From Lunasporangiospora selenospora (lineage: Eukaryota; Mortierellomycota; Mortierellomycetes; Mortierellales; Mortierellaceae), in contig JAABOA010000064.1 of the NCBI GenBank assembly GCA_015680635.1, positions 1 to 22,957 on the forward strand: a stretch of DNA of 22,957 bases, read 5' to 3'. Position 1 is the stretch's first letter; every line of letters starts with the position of its first letter. Positions 18,821-22,957 of the stretch are shown here, piece after piece. The notes under the pieces were generated by a model. That model did no database searches. It was not told where the DNA came from and saw only the letters and a program-made list of their open reading frames with translations. A program made the position numbers and the translations under genes.

Positions 18821-19560
18821 AAATGTGGCCTAGCCCTTTTGAAAAGACGAGGTAGAGAAACCATAGCTCATTACATACCAAACTTTATCCAATCATTTGA
18901 CACGAGTCTTTGCGAATGGCAGAATTACGATATGGGTGCAAGTGCATGAACAAGGAGGTGGTAAAGATGCAGAGAGGAATGAGTGATGCAGAAAAACAAA
19001 ATCCTGTCTGCCTGTCACAATTGCTGTTCTGCAAGCGGCCAAGTAATTGTGACCCTCTCCTTCATTTCTTCCTTTTAGTGAAGAAGAACTTGCAGTTGGT
19101 GTCTCCAACGTGTTCTCATCGCACAGAGTGCTGCCCGTACCCACTGGTCCCTCTTCAACAAGGAGAGAGAATGGCAGATGGGCTTGGGGGGAGGGAACAA
19201 AAGGCGCTCCTCGCAAGGAGACTTATTAGCGTGCCAATGATAAAAAAATAGGAAGCCCTCGGTGGTGCTGTCCTCCCCTTGCTCCTTTGCGCACCCTCGA
19301 TTTTTATCCCTGCGTGCTACACCGCCTGCTGCTACCTGTCCCCCGTCTGTTTTTAGAAATTATTTTTTTTGCTTCATTGCAGCCCTCAGATGGTGTAAAG
19401 TTGTCTCCCCTCGTTTTTTCTTTTCATCCTCTGACTTTTTCTCGGCTGGGTTGCGTTGTCTCTTGTTTTCCACTATCCCCTAGCCTGTTTCCCGTCTTGT
19501 TATCACCTGAAAATATCTTGTCTCTCCTTTCGCTCTGATTTGCCTTGTGATTGAAGTGTT
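18821..19560 (+). promoter_or_regulatory. Distal upstream region of lectin B
   Basis: Non-coding and largely alignable with 15561-16100 of unit 1, but with an extra segment of about 300 nt near 19030-19330. Open frames on both strands here are not conserved between the units. Confidence 0.4.
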
Positions 19561-19614
19561 CTAGATCCGAGAGAGAATTCGGCCAACTTGTCATACTCAC
19601 CAGTCACTTTTGGG

Positions 19615-19622
19615 TATATAAA
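19615..19622 (+). promoter_or_regulatory. TATA box of lectin B
   Basis: TATATAAA in the same context as in front of lectin A, with CCGAGAGAGA and CCAGTCAC upstream and AATGTACCCATTCT downstream. Confidence 0.75.
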
Positions 19623-19727
19623 GTAGGATCAATGTACCCATTCTAGTGCACTAAAGATACAATCCATTCCCTCCTCATCCCTCTAGACTTACTATAAGGC
19701 TCCTACAGTCGCCACAAACGACACTTG

Positions 19728-19845
19728 GTAAGGACTCCCACCATGATGTTTGGAGCGCACAAGATATCTATTAGCCGTTCTCAAACATCTTCCTAACCTC
19801 TCTATTGTTGCTCCAACCAACCAAACCTTCTTAGTTTGATAACAG
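19728..19845 (+). other. Probable intron in the lectin B leader
   Basis: Donor TTG|GTAAGG, branch-like CCTAACC (19792-19798) and acceptor GATAACAG ending at 19845, ten nucleotides before the ATG. All three signals match the lectin A leader in position. Confidence 0.6.
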
Positions 19846-19855
19846 ATCCCACAAA

Positions 19856-20380
19856 ATGAAAATGCATCTGTCATTGTTGATCGTCGCCAGCGCAGTCGTC
19901 CATTCCGCTCTCGCTGATTTTGGGCCAGCCTATCGTCTTAGGGTCAATGTCAATACCTACCAGTGCCTAGGCTCGGAAGGGAACAGTGCTCTAGGCACCC
20001 AAAATGGAAAGAGTCCTATCTTTTGGGCCTGCAGTAATTCACCTGGAAAAAATGCATATTGGATGTACGATGTAGTGACCGGTCATCTTGTCAGCCAAGC
20101 AGATCCTACGCAGTGCCTTGGCTCGAGGGGAAACAGCGCTGAAGGCACGACAAATGGGCAGAAACCCATTTTTTATTCATGCGCAGGATCCCCCGGAAGG
20201 AATGCTGTTTGGATCTTCGATCCAACCACAGGTCATCTTGTCACCGAGGCCGATCCTACGCAGTGCCTTGGCTCGCAAGGGAACAGCGCTCTCGGCACAA
20301 GTAATGGATCGTCTCCTATCTTTTGGTCCTGTGCAGATTCACCTGGACTCAATGCGGTTTGGATCTGGTCCGAAAATTGA
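19856..20380 (+). CDS. Secreted ricin-B-type (beta-trefoil) lectin B, 174 aa
   Basis: Intact paralogue of lectin A with the same length, the same 20-residue signal peptide layout (MKMHLSLLIVASAVVHSALA) and the same three 50-residue repeats at Q36, Q86 and Q136. All six repeat cysteines, the NG-P-F core, SPG and the Trp of each NA-W motif are kept. Differences from lectin A concentrate in loops, for example between CLGS and the NG turn (SALGTQ, SAEGTT, SALGTS) and after NA-W (WIFD and WIW in place of WRYD and WRW), which in beta-trefoil lectins lie near the glycan sites. A shift in binding specificity is therefore possible but unproven. The core promoter, leader intron and AATAAA are shared with lectin A, so the two are probably expressed in the same way. 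Confidence 0.88.
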   Translation: MKMHLSLLIVASAVVHSALADFGPAYRLRVNVNTYQCLGSEGNSALGTQNGKSPIFWACSNSPGKNAYWMYDVVTGHLVSQADPTQCLGSRGNSAEGTTNGQKPIFYSCAGSPGRNAVWIFDPTTGHLVTEADPTQCLGSQGNSALGTSNGSSPIFWSCADSPGLNAVWIWSEN

Positions 20381-21248
20381 TAAACTATGCTTGATAAATA
20401 ACGTATCCCAGAATCAGCTTTAGATTTAATTGTCGCTCACATAAGTCAACTATTTATTTGGTCCGTAATGAGAAGTCATTTCCAAAATAAAACATTTAGT
20501 TTATTAGTCACTATTGTCGTTTTCAATAGACAGATCTATGCTGCCTATTCTCTTCCCTCCTCCCCCATGGCCCAAACCAGCAATGCTTCAAACTGCCAAG
20601 ACTGAATAAAGTAGCTGGCGCCCAAAAAATAATAACTAGAAATCCGTGCAACAATGACCTGGATTCCATCTCTTTTAATATTTGGAAAGAGATACAAGTA
20701 GCCTTTCCATCACCCATGAAATCCTGTCTAGTATGATTAGGAGCAGAGACTCGATTTTTACTCGTAATCGACACTTTCTAGCAAAATGCCACAACCATCT
20801 CCACTCCTCCAACCCATGAGAGCGTGGCAAGGTTACCGTTATGCAATCAAGACAGATACTTGTCAATACGGTCGTTTTTGTTTACTCTTCCTGTTTCTGT
20901 ACACTTCTATGAAGCATTCCTCCACAGGTCTTTTATCCCTCCATGCCTCCGCTCCAGGTTGCTATTGTACACGTGCCGTATGCTGGTGTACCGTGCAAAA
21001 AGAATAAAGTTAGGAAGGGTTGAGGATAAGCCGAGTATTAGAGTCATCTCACTCGCCTAGCGAGACGAATAAGGGAGGTGAGCCAAGTCTTGTGGTCAAC
21101 TGGGGTCTCCTATCTATAGGCGCAGAGTTCCGGTCTCGTCAAACCAAATAAGGGGCACGCTCGCCGAGTCTTGGTGTCCATCCTTGGTCGTTTGGGCCGT
21201 CTCTCCTCTTTTGACCGAATCCCTTCTCCCTACCTTTTTTTTCTCTCA
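20381..21248 (+). other. 3' flank of lectin B and spacer to unit 3
   Basis: It contains the 3' UTR with AATAAA (20486-20491) and sequence matching the lectin A flank. A segment of about 68 nt present in unit 1 (about 17255-17325) is missing at 20665, between short TGGAT repeats. No gene is seen. Confidence 0.45.
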
Positions 21249-21461
21249 GTTCTTCTCTTGGTACATTCGGCATACCATCCTCGCAATCTTGTTTCAGCGC
21301 GTCCCTTTTTCTCAGTGTCCTCATGCCCCTCTTCCTTCTGGTTGCCCTTTGCTCCTCTCCAAATGTTCATGACTATTTTGACCACCCTACCCTTAAACTT
21401 TTACTCTCCTTGGTTCAAATGCGAAAATTCGTTCTGATTTATTTTCTCTCTCCAAGCGTAG
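21249..21461 (+). repeat. Pyrimidine-rich block P3
   Basis: Third copy of the block, close to P2 and ending with the same CTCTCTCCAAGCGTAG word. Confidence 0.6.
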
Positions 21462-21519
21462 CATGCGCACAAATGATCACCTCCAGCTATGTGGATTTTT
21501 TCTGCGTGTGCGCGTCTAT

Positions 21520-22140
21520 TACACAGCTCTTGGCCTGCTGACCTTGTGTCCAGGCACATCTTTGTTTCCTATCATTCTTTGCCAGACTCTTATTTTTAAG
21601 CGCCATATTGTGATTTGACCTCCTTTCTGCAAGGTCTCATCGTCGCCTTACACACGTGAGTGAAGGCAAGCTGGTATGCAGCATGTTCTGGCAAACTGGT
21701 ATGCAGCATGTTCTGGCAAACTGGTATGCAGCACGTTCACCATTGCACAGAAATCTGATCAGTATGGTTATCTCTAGTTTGGCTTGGAGAGGGAAAAAAA
21801 ATAAATCTTTCTAGTTCTCAAAAAGTATGTGCCGGTGTCAAAAGGTCACACCCAGTGGCAACAGACACAAGGTCGATAAACTTTTTCTTGCATCGAGTTT
21901 CCAACATTGAGTTTAAGAAACTATACACCTTTGAATCTAGGCCACGCAATTAATAATAGGAAGAGTGCCAATGTCAGCACATTACATCCAAGAACCTCAT
22001 CCTGTTTTTTTCGGTGTAGAACCCCTTTGGTGACGATGACTGATATTTTCAGGTACGATAAAGCTGCTCGATGTTGCCGTTGATGTGGAGAAACGCTTGT
22101 GAGAATATCTTCTCCAGCAATGTTCGAATTTAAGGTTTCG
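21520..22140 (+). pseudogene. Gene X, unit 3: internal remnant
   Basis: It begins with the short exon (…LGLLTLCPG) whose donor is GCACAT at 21554, where units 1 and 2 have GTACAT. It then follows unit 1 in order: TTCTCAAAAAGT-TGTGCC near 21818, GATAAA-TT near 21875, ATGTCAGCACATT near 21971, and the exon after TTTTCAG at 22053 (G|TACGATAAAGCTGC), which has an in-frame TGA in the frame matching unit 1. The region corresponding to the last exon starts at TTTAAGGTTTCGTTGGG (22129) but soon loses similarity. Clearly not functional. Confidence 0.55.
21671..21738. repeat. 25-bp tandem repeat, 2.7 copies
   Basis: Copies start at 21671, 21696 and 21721 with the core CTGGTATGCAGCATGTTC. The first two are identical; the third has one change (CATG to CACG) and is cut short. 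It lies in the gene X remnant of unit 3, at the place that corresponds to GGTGCAGCATGTCACC of unit 1, where only one copy exists. Confidence 0.9.
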
Positions 22141-22382
22141 TTGGGGGGGTCAGAGCACACGCTACAGCAAGGCTTGTGTCGCAGGGCGGAGCAGACCTGT
22201 TTCATCCAAAAAGCAAAGATTTGGAACGATGGTTTTTCGTTTTTTCTTTCTCTGCTTGCAAGTCGCTCTTTTTTTTTCTTTTTTTTTTCTTCAGCCAAAT
22301 ATCTACACTCTGGCAAAGCAAATCTCCCCACTCTCTACTCTTGCCTCTCAAACCTTCCTCGTCCGACAACAAATCCTACAGG
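22141..22382 (+). promoter_or_regulatory. Leader region of lectin C, without the paralogue promoter
   Basis: The last 90 nt or so resemble the leaders of lectins A and B (AAATATCTA, then CTCAAACCTTC before the ATG), but the acceptor CAACAG is changed to CAACAA. The TATA box, CCAGTCAC word and donor are not present upstream, where gene X sequence and a T-rich tract are found instead. Whether lectin C is expressed is therefore open. Confidence 0.5.
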
Positions 22383-22957
22383 ATGAAATTGTGTCTATCA
22401 ATAGTGATCGTCGCCAGCGCAATCGCCCATTCCACTTATGCTACTCCTGGACCACCCCGTCGTCTTCATGTCGCAGCCAATACCGGACAGTGCCTTGGCG
22501 CATGGGGAGACAGCGATGAAGGCACCAAAAATGGAATGAGTCCTGTCTTTTGGTCCTGCGAAGACTCACCTGGAAACAATGCATTTTGGAAGTACGATCC
22601 AGCAACCGGCCATATCACCACTCGAGTGGATCCTAACCAATGCCTTGGCTCAAGAGGTCAGGGCAGTGAAGGTACAAGAGATGGAGAGATCCCTATCTTT
22701 TGGTCCTGCGCAGATTCGCCTGGCCCCAATGCAGTTTGGATATTTGATCCAACAACAGGTCATCTCGCCACCAGAGCCGACCCGAATCAGTGCCTTGGCT
22801 CCTGGGGAAAGGGTGATGATGGCACACGAAACGGAAGGAGTCCTGTCTTTTGGTCCTGCACAGGTTCACCTGGGCTCAATGCGGTTTGGGAATGGTCAAA
22901 GAAAAAGTCCACTCCATGGTATAACATTGAACGACGTCTCAGAATTCAGTTTTTTTT
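22383..22957 (+). CDS. Secreted ricin-B-type lectin C, 3' end outside the window
   Basis: ATG at 22383 opens a frame that is still open at the window end (191 codons). Signal peptide (MKLCLSIVIVASAIAHSTYA) followed by the same three 50-residue repeats as in lectins A and B, starting at Q36, Q86 and Q136, with all six cysteines and the NA-W motif in each (NAFW, NAVW, NAVW). Differences cluster again in the loop after CLG (AWGDSDEGTK, SRGQGSEGTR, SWGKGDDGTR), which is more charged than in A and B. Where A and B stop after residue 174, C has AAG and continues with KSTPWYNIERRLRIQFF into sequence that aligns with their 3' UTR (CAGAATTCAG against CAGAATCAGC). It thus has a C-terminal extension by stop loss. 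The trefoil itself is undamaged. Confidence 0.85.
   Translation, partial: MKLCLSIVIVASAIAHSTYATPGPPRRLHVAANTGQCLGAWGDSDEGTKNGMSPVFWSCEDSPGNNAFWKYDPATGHITTRVDPNQCLGSRGQGSEGTRDGEIPIFWSCADSPGPNAVWIFDPTTGHLATRADPNQCLGSWGKGDDGTRNGRSPVFWSCTGSPGLNAVWEWSKKKSTPWYNIERRLRIQFF

Larger units (their letters stand above)
18111..21248 (+). repeat. Tandem unit 2: block P2, gene X remnant, lectin B, 3' flank
   Basis: Second direct repeat, about 1.6 kb shorter than unit 1. The main difference is the absence of sequence matching 13578-14548 and of most of 14660-15270, so gene X is reduced to two exons here. Unit 2 carries about 300 nt of sequence near 19030-19330 without an obvious match in unit 1. Confidence 0.7.
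21249..22957 (+). repeat. Tandem unit 3 (partial): block P3, gene X remnant, lectin C
   Basis: Third direct repeat, cut by the window end. It lacks the 13578-14548 segment as unit 2 does, but keeps the middle of gene X (about 21750-22140, matching 14900-15290 in unit 1) that unit 2 has lost. It joins to the lectin leader without the lectin TATA promoter. Confidence 0.65.

Noticed and set aside
1-22957. tRNA genes, rRNA genes, CRISPR arrays, transposon terminal repeats
   Set aside because: I looked for T-loop/anticodon-arm patterns, regularly spaced repeats and paired terminal repeats with transposase motifs, and saw none I could support by eye.

Overview
This is a eukaryotic, fungal window. 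Genes carry short GT-AG introns with CTAAC-type branch points, promoters and leaders are pyrimidine-rich, and there are no operons or Shine-Dalgarno sites. A Crinkler-type N-terminal domain of the LFCLVDGE kind at the left edge, together with small secreted lectin paralogues, points to an early-diverging fungus, most likely a Mortierella-like mucoromycete. That placement is inferred from family knowledge and no search was run.

Left part (1-4550). A truncated Crinkler N-terminal fragment is followed by an intact single-exon gene for a secreted, cysteine-rich protein of 348 residues that I do not recognise (778-1824, +). It converges on a four-exon gene on the minus strand (2171-3959) for a Ser/Arg-rich protein with three basic-Ser motifs. 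The spliced structure was worked out here. Its first three exons join in phase; the acceptor of the last exon is a choice among several.

Middle (4551-9071). About 4.5 kb without a supportable intact gene, containing pyrimidine-rich sequence, small tandem repeats, a 13-G run and one possible coding relic near 6936-7273.

Housekeeping island (9072-11611). The ribosomal stalk protein P0 gene (two exons, one 284-nt intron) is followed head to tail, after about 300 nt, by a gene for an acidic, probably nuclear protein of 340 residues with an 11-Asp run. A second open frame and a consensus donor at its 3' end leave its C-terminus open to an alternative model.

Right part (12179-22957). First comes a clear minus-strand pseudogene (12179-13245) with several stops and frameshifts. 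Then comes the most interesting structure of the window: three diverged tandem units (about 13366-18110, 18111-21248, 21249 to the end). Each is built as pyrimidine-rich block, then remains of an unrecognised multi-exon gene (here called gene X), then a lectin promoter, then a secreted lectin gene of three 50-residue ricin-B-type repeats, then a conserved 3' flank. Lectins A and B are intact and share a TATA box and a leader that looks spliced. Lectin C lacks that promoter, has lost the stop codon position of its paralogues and runs open off the window end. Gene X is in a different state of decay in each unit, so the order of duplication and deletion can be read from the sequence.
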